DNA of 64,000 nucleotides, from contig OZ023209.1 of the NCBI GenBank assembly GCA_963995525.1, forward strand, positions 7,791,881 to 7,855,880, written 5' to 3'. Shown here in pieces: positions 31,185 through 45,022 of this stretch (the first letter of the stretch is position 1; every line of letters begins with the position of its first letter). This stretch comes from Escarpia spicata (taxonomy: Eukaryota > Annelida > Polychaeta > Sabellida > Siboglinidae). The notes beneath the pieces are model-generated. The model did no database searches, had not been told where the DNA came from, and worked only from the letters and a program-made list of their open reading frames with translations. Made by a program: the position numbers and the translations under genes.

Positions 31185-31704
31185 TGCCTTACACACCACA
31201 GACTACAAACTACAAACAACGACATGCCTTACACATCACAGACTACAAACTACAAACAACGACATGCCTTACACACCAAAGACTACAACCTACAAACAAC
31301 GACATGCCTTACACACCACAGACTACAAACTACAAACAACGACATGCCTTTCACACCACAGACTACAACCTACAAACAACGACAAGCCTTACACACCACA
31401 GACTACAAACTACAAACAACGACATGCCTTACACACCACAGAATACAAACTACAAACAACGACATGCCTTACACACTACAGACTACAACCTACAAACAAC
31501 GACATGCCTTACACATCACAGACTACAAACTACAAACAATGACATGCCTTACACACTACAGACTACAAACTACAAACAACGACATGACTTACACACCACA
31601 GTTTACAACCTACAAACAACGACAAGCCTTACACATCACAGACTACAAACTACAAACAACGACATGCCTTACACACCACAGACTACAAACTACAAACAAC
31701 GACA

Positions 31705-31737
31705 TGCCTTACACATCACAGACTACAAACAACGACA
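31705..31737 (+). repeat. 33-bp monomer, family C (second)
   Basis: This is the homologue of 27766-27798, shared by copies 2, 3 and 4 of the long HOR. Confidence 0.95.
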
Positions 31738-32577
31738 AGCCTTACACACTACAGACTACAAACTACAAACAACGACATGCCTTACACACCACAGTCTACA
31801 AACTACAAACAACGACAAGCCTTACACATCACAGACTACAAACTACAAACAACGACATGCCTTACACACCACAGACTACAACCTACAAACAACGACAAGC
31901 CTTACACACCACAGACTACAAACTACAAACAACGACATGCCTTACAAACCACAGACTACAAACTACAAACAACGACATGCCTTACACACCACAGACTACA
32001 AACTACAAACAACGACATGCCTTACACACTACAGACTACAAACTACAAACAACGACATGCCTTACACATCACAGACTACAAACTACAAACAATGCCATGC
32101 CTTACACACTACAGACTACAAACTACAAACAACGACATGCCTTACACACCACAGACTACAACCTACAAACGACGACAAGCCTTACACACCACAGACTACA
32201 AACTACAAACAACGACATGCCTTACACACCACAGAGTACAACCTACAAACAACGACAAGCCTTACACACCACAGACTACAACCTACAAACAACGACATGC
32301 CTTACACACCACAGACTACAACCTACAAACAACGACATGCCTTACACACCACAGACTACAAACTACAAACAACGACATGCCTTACACACTACAGACTACA
32401 AACTACAAACAACGACATGCCTTACACACCACAGACTACAAACTACAAACAACGACATGCCTTACACATCACAGACTACAAACTACAAACAACGACATGC
32501 CTTACACACCACAGACTACAACCTACAAACAACGACATGCCTTACACACCACAGACTACAAACTACAAACAACGACA

Positions 32578-34470
32578 TGCCTTACACACCAAAGACTACA
32601 ACCTACAAACAACGACATGCCTTACACACCACAGACTACAAACTACAAACAACGACATGCCTTACACACCACAGACTACAACCTACAAACAACGACAAGC
32701 CTTACACACCACAGACTACAAACTACAAACAACGACATGCCTTACACACCACAGATTACAAACTACAAACAACGACATGCCTTACACACTACAGACTACA
32801 ACCTACAAACAACGACATGCCTTACCCATCACAGACTACAAACTACAAACAATGACATGCCTTACACACTACAGACTACAAACTACAAACAACGACATGC
32901 CTTACACACCACAGTTTACAACCTACAAACAACGACAAGCCTTACACATCACAGACTACAAACTACAAACAACGACATGCCTTACACACCACAGACTACA
33001 AACTACAAACAACGACATGCCTTACACACTACAGACTACAAACTACAAACAACGACATGCCTTACACATCACAGACTACAAACTACAAACAATGCCATGC
33101 CTTACACACTACAGACTACAAACTACAAACAACGACATGCCTTACACACCACAGACTACAACCTACAAACGACGACAAGCCTTACACACCACAGACTACA
33201 AACTACAAACAACGACATGCCTTACACACCACAGACTACAACCTACAAACAACGACAAGCCTTACACACCACAGACTACAACCTACAAACAACGATATGC
33301 CTTACACACCACAGACTACAACCTACAAACAACGACATGCCTTACACACCACAGACTACAAACTACAAACAACGACATGCCTTACGCACTACAGACTACA
33401 AACTACAAACAACGACATGCCTTACACACCACAGACTACAAACTACAAACAACGACATGCCTTACACATCACAGACTACAAACTACAAACAATGACATGA
33501 CTTACACACCACAGACTACAACCTACAAACAACGACATGCCTTACACACCACAGACTACAACCTACAAACAACGACATGCCTTACACACCACAGATTACA
33601 AACTACAAACAACGACATGCCTTACACACTACAGACTACAAACTACAAACAACGACATGCCTTACACACCACAGAGTACAACCTACAAACAACGACAAGC
33701 CTTACACACCACAGACTACAACCTACAAACAACGACATGCCTTACACACCACAGACTACAACCTACAAACAACGACATGCCTTACACACCACAGACTACA
33801 AACTACAAACAACGACATGCCTTACACACTACAGACTACAAACTACAAACAACGACATGCCTTACACACCACAGACTACAAACTACAAACAACGACATGC
33901 CTTACACATCACAGACTACAAACTACAAACAACGACATGCCTTACACACCACAGACTACAACCTACAAACAACGACATGCCTTACACACCACAGACTACA
34001 AACTACAAACAACGACAAGCCTTACACATCACAGACTACAAACTACAAACAACGACATGCCTTACACACCACAGACTACAACCTACAAACAACGACAAGC
34101 CTTACACATCACAGACTACAACCTACAAACAACGATATGCCTTACACACCACAGACTACAAACTACAAACAACGACATGCCTTACACATCACAGACTACA
34201 AACTACAAACAACGACATGCCTTACACACCACAGACTACAACCTACAAACAACGACATGCCTTACACACCACAGACTACAAACTACAAACAACGACATGC
34301 CTTACACACTACAGACTACAACCTACAAACAACGACATGCCTTACACATCACAGACTACAAACTACAAACAATGCCATGCCTTACACACTACAGACTACA
34401 AACTACAAACAACGACATGCCTTACACACCACAGACTACAACCTACAAACGACGACATGCCTTACACACT
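32578..34470 (+). repeat. Mosaic satellite segment between long-HOR copies 3 and 4
   Basis: About 32526-33589 matches 37312-38375 at an offset of 4786 bp. It carries the markers TTACCCATC (about 32825), ACGATATGCC (about 33295) and TTACGCACT (about 33385), which recur at 37611, 38084 and 38171. The remaining 33590-34470 reuses variant orders of neighbouring blocks without a clean single source. A second ACGATATGCC lies near 34135. There is no unique sequence. Confidence 0.82.
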
Positions 34471-35177
34471 ACAGACTACAACCTACAAACAACGACATGC
34501 CTTACACATCACAGACTACAAACTACAAACAATGACATGCCTTACACACTACAGACTACAAACTACAAACAACGACATGCCTTACACACCACAGTTTACA
34601 ACCTACAAACAACGACAAGCCTTACACATCACAGACTACAAACTACAAACAACGACATGCCTTACACACCACAGACTACAAACTACAAACAACGACATGC
34701 CTTACACATCACAGACTACAAACTACAAACAACGACAAGCCTTACACACTACAGACTACAAACTACAAACAACGACATGCCTTACACACTACAGACTACA
34801 AACTACAAACAACGACATGCCTTACACATCACAGACTACAAACTACAAACAATGCCATGCCTTACACACTACAGACTACAAACTACAAACAACGACATGC
34901 CTTACACACCACAGACTACAACCTACAAACGACGACAAGCCTTACACACCACAGACTACAAACTACAAACAACGACATGCCTTACACACCACAGACTACA
35001 AACTACAAACAACGACATGCCTTACACACCACAGACTACAACCTACAAACAACGACAAGCCTTACACACCACATACTACAACCTACAAACAACGACATAC
35101 CTTACACACCACAGACTACAAACTACAAACAACGACATGCCTTACACACTACAGACTACAAACTACAAACAACGACA

Positions 35178-35210
35178 TGCCTTACACACTACAGACTACA
35201 AACAACGACA
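35178..35210 (+). repeat. 33-bp monomer, family B (copy 4)
   Basis: This is the fourth homologue of the 22547-22579 heptamer deletion. Confidence 0.95.
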
Positions 35211-35730
35211 TGCCTTACACACCACAGACTACAAACTACAAACAACGACATGCCTTACACATCACAGACTACAAACTACAAACAACGACATGCCTTACAC
35301 ACCAAAGACTACAACCTACAAACAACGACATGCCTTACACACCACAGACTACAAACTACAAACAACGACATGCCTTTCACACCACAGACTACAACCTACA
35401 AACAACGACAAGCCTTACACACCACAGACTACAAACTACAAACAACGACATGCCTTACACACCACAGAATACAAACTACAAACAACGACATGCCTTACAC
35501 ACTACAGACTACAACCTACAAACAACGACATGCCTTACACATCACAGACTACAAACTACAAACAATGACATGCCTTACACACTACAGACTACAAACTACA
35601 AACAACGACATGACTTACACACCACAGTTTACAACCTACAAACAACGACAAGCCTTACACATCACAGACTACAAACTACAAACAACGACATGCCTTACAC
35701 ACCACAGACTACAAACTACAAACAACGACA

Positions 35731-35763
35731 TGCCTTACACATCACAGACTACAAACAACGACA
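35731..35763 (+). repeat. 33-bp monomer, family C (third)
   Basis: This is the third homologue of 27766-27798. After it the phase stays unchanged until the 47-bp monomer at 44524. Confidence 0.95.
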
Positions 35764-36603
35764 AGCCTTACACACTACAGACTACAAACTACAAACAACG
35801 ACATGCCTTACACACCACAGTCTACAAACTACAAACAACGACAAGCCTTACACATCACAGACTACAAACTACAAACAACGACATGCCTTACACACCACAG
35901 ACTACAACCTACAAACAACGACAAGCCTTACACACCACAGACTACAAACTACAAACAACGACATGCCTTACAAACCACAGACTACAAACTACAAACAACG
36001 ACATGCCTTACACACCACAGACTACAAACTACAAACAACGACATGCCTTACACACTACAGACTACAAACTACAAACAACGACATGCCTTACACATCACAG
36101 ACTACAAACTACAAACAATGCCATGCCTTACACACTACAGACTACAAACTACAAACAACGACATGCCTTACACACCACAGACTACAACCTACAAACGACG
36201 ACAAGCCTTACACACCACAGACTACAAACTACAAACAACGACATGCCTTACACACCACAGAGTACAACCTACAAACAACGACAAGCCTTACACACCACAG
36301 ACTACAACCTACAAACAACGACATGCCTTACACACCACAGACTACAACCTACAAACAACGACATGCCTTACACACCACAGACTACAAACTACAAACAACG
36401 ACATGCCTTACACACTACAGACTACAAACTACAAACAACGACATGCCTTACACACCACAGACTACAAACTACAAACAACGACATGCCTTACACATCACAG
36501 ACTACAAACTACAAACAACGACATGCCTTACACACCACAGACTACAACCTACAAACAACGACATGCCTTACACACCACAGACTACAAACTACAAACAACG
36601 ACA

Positions 36604-37020
36604 AGCCTTACACATCACAGACTACAAACTACAAACAACGACATGCCTTACACACCACAGACTACAACCTACAAACAACGACATGCCTTACACATCACAG
36701 ACTACAAACTACAAACAACGACAAGCCTTACACACCACAGACTACAAACTACAAACAACGACATGCCTTACACATCACAGACTACAAACTACAAACAACG
36801 ACATGCCTTACACACCACAGACTACAACCTACAAACAACGACATGCCTTACACACCACAGACTACAAACTACAAACAACGACATGCCTTACACACTACAG
36901 ACTACAACCTACAAACAACGACATGCCTTACACATCACAGACTACAAACTACAAACAATGACATGCCTTACACACTACAGACTACAAACTACAAACAACG
37001 ACATGCCTTACAAACCACAG
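36604..37020 (+). repeat. Satellite segment joining copy 4 to the next HOR complex
   Basis: Ordinary satellite monomers follow the order seen at about 11034, 14100 and 17754 (a shared haplotype of the 77-mer tail). No distinctive content was seen. Confidence 0.75.
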
Positions 37021-39220
37021 ACTACAAACTACAAACAACGACATGCCTTACACACCACAGACTACAAACTACAAACAACGACATGCCTTACACACTACAG
37101 ACTACAACCTACAAACAACGACATGCCTTACACACCACAGACTACAACCTACAAACAACGACAAGCCTTACACACCACAGACTACAACCTACAAACAACG
37201 ACATGCCTTACACACCACAGACTACAAACTACAAACAACGACATGCCTTACACACTACAGACTACAAACTACAAACAACGACATGCCTTACACACTACAG
37301 ACTACAAACTACAAACAACGACATGCCTTACACACCACAGACTACAAACTACAAACAACGACATGCCTTACACACCAAAGACTACAACCTACAAACAACG
37401 ACATGCCTTACACACCACAGACTACAAACTACAAACAACGACATGCCTTACACACCACAGACTACAACCTACAAACAACGACAAGCCTTACACACCACAG
37501 ACTACAAACTACAAACAACGACATGCCTTACACACCACAGATTACAAACTACAAACAACGACATGCCTTACACACTACAGACTACAACCTACAAACAACG
37601 ACATGCCTTACCCATCACAGACTACAAACTACAAACAATGACATGCCTTACACACTACAGACTACAAACTACAAACAACGACATGCCTTACACACCACAG
37701 TTTACAACCTACAAACAACGACAAGCCTTACACATCACAGACTACAAACTACAAACAACGACATGCCTTACACACCACAGACTACAAACTACAAACAACG
37801 ACATGCCTTACACACTACAGACTACAAACTACAAACAACGACATGCCTTACACATCACAGACTACAAACTACAAACAATGCCATGCCTTACACACTACAG
37901 ACTACAAACTACAAACAACGACATGCCTTACACACCACAGACTACAACCTACAAACGACGACAAGCCTTACACACCACAGACTACAAACTACAAACAACG
38001 ACATGCCTTACACACCACAGACTACAACCTACAAACAACGACAAGCCTTACACACCACAGACTACAACCTACAAACAACGATATGCCTTACACACCACAG
38101 ACTACAACCTACAAACAACGACATGCCTTACACACCACAGACTACAAACTACAAACAACGACATGCCTTACGCACTACAGACTACAAACTACAAACAACG
38201 ACATGCCTTACACACCACAGACTACAAACTACAAACAACGACATGCCTTACACATCACAGACTACAAACTACAAACAATGACATGACTTACACACCACAG
38301 ACTACAACCTACAAACAACGACATGCCTTACACACCACAGACTACAACCTACAAACAACGACATGCCTTACACATCACAGACTACAAACTACAAACAACG
38401 ACAAGCCTTACACACCACAGACTACAAACTACAAACAACGACATGCCTTACACACCACAGAGTACAACCTACAAACAACGACAAGCCTTACACACCACAG
38501 ACTACAACCTACAAACAACGACATGCCTTACACACCACAGACTACAACCTACAAACAACGACATGCCTTACACACCACAGACTACAAACTACAAACAACG
38601 ACATGCCTTACACACTACAGACTACAAACTACAAACAACGACATGCCTTACACACCACAGACTACAAACTACAAACAACGACATGCCTTACACATCACAG
38701 ACTACAAACTACAAACAACGACATGCCTTACACACCACAGACTACAACCTACAAACAACGACATGCCTTACACACCACAGACTACAAACTACAAACAACG
38801 ACAAGCCTTACACATCACAGACTACAAACTACAAACAACGACATGCCTTACACACCACAGACTACAACCTACAAACAACGACATGCCTTACACATCACAG
38901 ACTACAAACTACAAACAACGACAAGCCTTACACACCACAGACTACAAACTACAAACAACGACATGCCTTACACATCACAGACTACAAACTACAAACAACG
39001 ACATGCCTTACACACCACAGACTACAACCTACAAACAACGACATGCCTTACACACCACAGACTACAAACTACAAACAACGACATGCCTTACACACTACAG
39101 ACTACAACCTACAAACAACGACATGCCTTACACATCACAGACTACAAACTACAAACAATGACATGCCTTACACACTACAGACTACAAACTACAAACAACG
39201 ACATGCCTTACAAACCACAG
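37021..39220 (+). repeat. 55/56-mer HOR, copy 1
   Basis: The order recurs downstream at an offset of 2200 bp (37043 and 39243), changing to 2240 bp (37843 and 40083). The change is explained by one extra ATCACAG monomer in the second copy near 39561-39600. Markers are the CACCAAAG monomer (37370 and 39610), TTACCCATC (37611 and 39851) and TTACGCACT (38171 and 40411). ACGATATGCC at about 38084 is ACGACATGCC in copy 2. Confidence 0.85.
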
Positions 39221-40673
39221 ACTACAAACTACAAACAACGACATGCCTTACACACCACAGACTACAAACTACAAACAACGACATGCCTTACACACTACAG
39301 ACTACAACCTACAAACAACGACATGCCTTACACACCACAGACTACAACCTACAAACAACGACAAGCCTTACACACCACAGACTACAACCTACAAACAACG
39401 ACATGCCTTACACACCACAGACTACAAACTACAAACAACGACATGCCTTACACACTACAGACTACAAACTACAAACAACGACATGCCTTACACACTACAG
39501 ACTACAAACTACAAACAACGACATGCCTTACACACCACAGACTACAAACTACAAACAACGACATGCCTTACACATCACAGACTACAAACTACAAACAACG
39601 ACATGCCTTACACACCAAAGACTACAACCTACAAACAACGACATGCCTTACACACCACAGACTACAAACTACAAACAACGACATGCCTTACACACCACAG
39701 ACTACAACCTACAAACAACGACAAGCCTTACACACCACAGACTACAAACTACAAACAACGACATGCCTTACACACCACAGATTACAAACTACAAACAACG
39801 ACATGCCTTACACACTACAGACTACAACCTACAAACAACGACATGCCTTACCCATCACAGACTACAAACTACAAACAATGACATGCCTTACACACTACAG
39901 ACTACAAACTACAAACAACGACATGCCTTACACACCACAGTTTACAACCTACAAACAACGACAAGCCTTACACATCACAGACTACAAACTACAAACAACG
40001 ACATGCCTTACACACCACAGACTACAAACTACAAACAACGACATGCCTTACACACTACAGACTACAAACTACAAACAACGACATGCCTTACACATCACAG
40101 ACTACAAACTACAAACAATGCCATGCCTTACACACTACAGACTACAAACTACAAACAACGACATGCCTTACACACCACAGACTACAACCTACAAACGACG
40201 ACAAGCCTTACACACCACAGACTACAAACTACAAACAACGACATGCCTTACACACCACAGACTACAACCTACAAACAACGACAAGCCTTACACACCACAG
40301 ACTACAACCTACAAACAACGACATGCCTTACACACCACAGACTACAACCTACAAACAACGACATGCCTTACACACCACAGACTACAAACTACAAACAACG
40401 ACATGCCTTACGCACTACAGACTACAAACTACAAACAACGACATGCCTTACACACCACAGACTACAAACTACAAACAACGACATGCCTTACACATCACAG
40501 ACTACAAACTACAAACAATGACATGACTTACACACCACAGACTACAACCTACAAACAACGACATGCCTTACACACCACAGACTACAACCTACAAACAACG
40601 ACATGCCTTACACATCACAGACTACAAACTACAAACAACGACAAGCCTTACACACCACAGACTACAAACTACA
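39221..40673 (+). repeat. 55/56-mer HOR, copy 2 (partial), containing the 30-mer source block
   Basis: This is the second copy of the 37021 block. Bases 39474-40584 within it recur at +1200 bp (40674-41784), including the CACCAAAG, TTACCCATC, CAGTTT, AATGCC and TTACGCACT markers in the same order. This is therefore a duplication nested inside a duplication. Confidence 0.85.
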
Positions 40674-41784
40674 AACAACGACATGCCTTACACACTACAG
40701 ACTACAAACTACAAACAACGACATGCCTTACACACCACAGACTACAAACTACAAACAACGACATGCCTTACACATCACAGACTACAAACTACAAACAACG
40801 ACATGCCTTACACACCAAAGACTACAACCTACAAACAACGACATGCCTTACACACCACAGACTACAAACTACAAACAACGACATGCCTTACACACCACAG
40901 ACTACAACCTACAAACAACGACAAGCCTTACACACCACAGACTACAAACTACAAACAACGACATGCCTTACACACCACAGATTACAAACTACAAACAACG
41001 ACATGCCTTACACACTACAGACTACAACCTACAAACAACGACATGCCTTACCCATCACAGACTACAAACTACAAACAATGACATGCCTTACACACTACAG
41101 ACTACAAACTACAAACAACGACATGCCTTACACACCACAGTTTACAACCTACAAACAACGACAAGCCTTACACATCACAGACTACAAACTACAAACAACG
41201 ACATGCCTTACACACCACAGACTACAAACTACAAACAACGACATGCCTTACACACTACAGACTACAAACTACAAACAACGACATGCCTTACACATCACAG
41301 ACTACAAACTACAAACAATGCCATGCCTTACACACTACAGACTACAAACTACAAACAACGACATGCCTTACACACCACAGACTACAACCTACAAACGACG
41401 ACAAGCCTTACACACCACAGACTACAAACTACAAACAACGACATGCCTTACACACCACAGACTACAACCTACAAACAACGACAAGCCTTACACACCACAG
41501 ACTACAACCTACAAACAACGACATGCCTTACACACCACAGACTACAACCTACAAACAACGACATGCCTTACACACCACAGACTACAAACTACAAACAACG
41601 ACATGCCTTACGCACTACAGACTACAAACTACAAACAACGACATGCCTTACACACCACAGACTACAAACTACAAACAACGACATGCCTTACACATCACAG
41701 ACTACAAACTACAAACAATGACATGACTTACACACCACAGACTACAACCTACAAACAACGACATGCCTTACACACCACAGACTA
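40674..41784 (+). repeat. 30-mer-offset duplicate of 39474-40584
   Basis: About 1.11 kb matches the preceding block at an offset of 1200 bp, with TTACCCATC near 41051 and TTACGCACT near 41611. It ends just past an AATGACATGACTT monomer, which also serves as the left edge of the next HOR. Confidence 0.85.
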
Positions 41785-43293
41785 CAAACTACAAACAACG
41801 ACAAGCCTTACACATCACAGACTACAAACTACAAACAACGACATGCCTTACACACCACAGACTACAACCTACAAACAACGACATGCCTTACACATCACAG
41901 ACTACAAACTACAAACAACGACAAGCCTTACACACCACAGACTACAAACTACAAACAACGACATGCCTTACACATCACAGACTACAAACTACAAACAACG
42001 ACATGCCTTACACACCACAGACTACAACCTACAAACAACGACATGCCTTACACACCACAGACTACAAACTACAAACAACGACATGCCTTACACACTACAG
42101 ACTACAACCTACAAACAACGACATGCCTTACACATCACAGACTACAAACTACAAACAATGACATGCCTTACACACTACAGACTACAAACTACAAACAACG
42201 ACATGCCTTACAAACCACAGACTACAAACTACAAACAACGACATGCCTTACACACCACAGACTACAAACTACAAACAACGACATGCCTTACACACTACAG
42301 ACTACAACCTACAAACAACGACATGCCTTACACATCATAGACTACAAACTACAAACAATGACATGGCTTACACACCACAGACTACAACATACAAACAACG
42401 ACATGCCTTACACACCACAGACTACAAACTACAAACAACGACATGGCTTACACACCACAGACTACAACCTACAAACAACGACATGCCTTACACATCACAG
42501 ACTACAAACTACAAACAACGACAAGCCTTACACACCACAGACTACAAACTACAAACAACGACATGCCTTACACATCACAGACTACAAAAAACAAACAACG
42601 ACATGCCTTACACACCACAGACTACAACCTACAAACAACGACATGCCTTACACACCACAGACTACAAACTACAAACAACGACATGCCTTACACACCACAG
42701 ACTACAACCTACAAACAACGACAAGCCTTACACACCACAGACTACAAACTACAAACAACGACATGCCTTACACACTACAGGCTACAACCTACAAACAACG
42801 ACATGCCTTACACATCACAGACTACAAACTACAAACAATGACATGCCTTACACGCTACACACTACAAACTACAAACAACGACATGCCTTACACACCACAG
42901 ACTACAAACTACAAACAACGACATGCCTTACACACCACAGACTACAAACTACAAACAACGACATGCCTTACACACTACAAACTACAACCTACAAACAACG
43001 ACAAGCCTTACACACCACAGACTACAAACTACAAACAACGACATGCCTTACACACCACAGACTACAAACTACAAACAACGACATGCCTTACACACTACAG
43101 ACTACAAACTACAAACAACGACATGCCTTACACATCATAGACTACAAACTACAAACAATGACATGCCTTACACACTAGAGACTACAAACTACAAACAACG
43201 ACATGGCTTACACACCACAGACTACAACCTACAAACAACGACATGCCTTACACACCACAGACTACAAACTACAAACAACGACATGACTTACAC
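41654..43293 (+). repeat. 41-mer HOR (1640 bp), copy 1
   Basis: The order recurs at +1640 bp. Shared markers are CATCATAG (42338 and 43978), ACAACATACA (42381 and 44021), ACTACAAAAAAC (42591 and 44231) and CACGCTACACACT (42851 and 44491). One base differs near 42781 (CAGGCT here, CAGACT in copy 2). Confidence 0.88.
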
Positions 43294-44940
43294 ACTACAG
43301 ACTACAAACTACAAACAACGACATGCCTTACACATCACAGACTACAAACTACAAACAATGACATGACTTACACACCACAGACTACAACCTACAAACAACG
43401 ACATGCCTTACACACCACAGACTACAAACTACAAACAACGACAAGCCTTACACATCACAGACTACAAACTACAAACAACGACATGCCTTACACACCACAG
43501 ACTACAACCTACAAACAACGACATGCCTTACACATCACAGACTACAAACTACAAACAACGACAAGCCTTACACACCACAGACTACAAACTACAAACAACG
43601 ACATGCCTTACACATCACAGACTACAAACTACAAACAACGACATGCCTTACACACCACAGACTACAACCTACAAACAACGACATGCCTTACACACCACAG
43701 ACTACAAACTACAAACAACGACATGCCTTACACACTACAGACTACAACCTACAAACAACGACATGCCTTACACATCACAGACTACAAACTACAAACAATG
43801 ACATGCCTTACACACTACAGACTACAAACTACAAACAACGACATGCCTTACAAACCACAGACTACAAACTACAAACAACGACATGCCTTACACACCACAG
43901 ACTACAAACTACAAACAACGACATGCCTTACACACTACAGACTACAACCTACAAACAACGACATGCCTTACACATCATAGACTACAAACTACAAACAATG
44001 ACATGGCTTACACACCACAGACTACAACATACAAACAACGACATGCCTTACACACCACAGACTACAAACTACAAACAACGACATGGCTTACACACCACAG
44101 ACTACAACCTACAAACAACGACATGCCTTACACATCACAGACTACAAACTACAAACAACGACAAGCCTTACACACCACAGACTACAAACTACAAACAACG
44201 ACATGCCTTACACATCACAGACTACAAAAAACAAACAACGACATGCCTTACACACCACAGACTACAACCTACAAACAACGACATGCCTTACACACCACAG
44301 ACTACAAACTACAAACAACGACATGCCTTACACACCACAGACTACAACCTACAAACAACGACAAGCCTTACACACCACAGACTACAAACTACAAACAACG
44401 ACATGCCTTACACACTACAGACTACAACCTACAAACAACGACATGCCTTACACATCACAGACTACAAACTACAAACAATGACATGCCTTACACGCTACAC
44501 ACTACAAACTACAAACAACGACATGCCTTACACACCACAGACTACAAACTACAAACTACAAACAACGACATGCCTTACACACCACAGACTACAAACTACA
44601 AACAACGACATGCCTTACACACTACAAACTACAACCTACAAACAACGACAAGCCTTACACACCACAGACTACAAACTACAAACAACGACATGCCTTACAC
44701 ACCACAGACTACAAACTACAAACAACGACATGCCTTACACACTACAGACTACAAACTACAAACAACGACATGCCTTACACATCATAGACTACAAACTACA
44801 AACAATGACATGCCTTACACACTAGAGACTACAAACTACAAACAACGACATGGCTTACACACCACAGACTACAACCTACAAACAACGACATGCCTTACAC
44901 ACCACAGACTACAAACTACAAACAACGACATGACTTACAC
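43294..44940 (+). repeat. 41-mer HOR, copy 2 (1647 bp)
   Basis: This is the second direct copy of 41654-43293. It contains the only heptamer insertion in the window (44524-44570), which changes the offset from 1640 to 1647 bp beyond that point. Similarity to copy 1 continues to about 45012, with one extra difference (ATCACGG near 44990). Confidence 0.88.
44524..44570 (+). repeat. 47-bp monomer (one heptamer gained)
   Basis: The ACTACAA heptamer is present three times instead of twice, giving a 47-bp unit and a +7 phase shift. It sits at the same internal site as all eleven heptamer deletions. The homologous monomer in copy 1 (near 42884) is a normal 40 bp, so the gain postdates the 41-mer duplication. 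Confidence 0.95.
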
Positions 44941-45022
44941 ACTACAGACTACAAACTACAAACAACGACATGCCTTACACATCACGGACTACAAACTACA
45001 AACAATGACATGCCTTACACAC

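Larger units (their letters stand above)
28212..32577 (+). repeat. Long HOR, copy 3 (about 4366 bp)
   Basis: This is the third long copy. It carries a private 120-bp deletion (three monomers, junction about 30445-30471), which reduces the following offset from 4059 to 3939 bp. It retains the 600-bp block lost from copy 2, so copy 3 cannot simply be a duplicate of copy 2. It tracks copy 1 until about 32577 and then switches to the order also found from 37364. Confidence 0.87.
34471..36603 (+). repeat. Long HOR, copy 4 (partial)
   Basis: This matches 30445-32577 at an offset of 4026 bp (4040 minus two heptamer deletions). It contains ACATACCTTA (about 35097), GCCTTTCAC (about 35374) and family B and C 33-bp monomers. 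Its left boundary coincides with the 120-bp deletion junction of copy 3, so that site may be a shared exchange breakpoint (inference). Confidence 0.87.

Noticed and set aside
29711..36961. Very long open reading frames (up to about 2416 codons) on the + strand
   Set aside because: They are a by-product of a stop-free satellite. All three frames are open at once, all encode the same 40-residue cycle, and they start and stop at chance single-base variants. There is no codon bias, domain, start context or unique sequence, so none is annotated as a gene.
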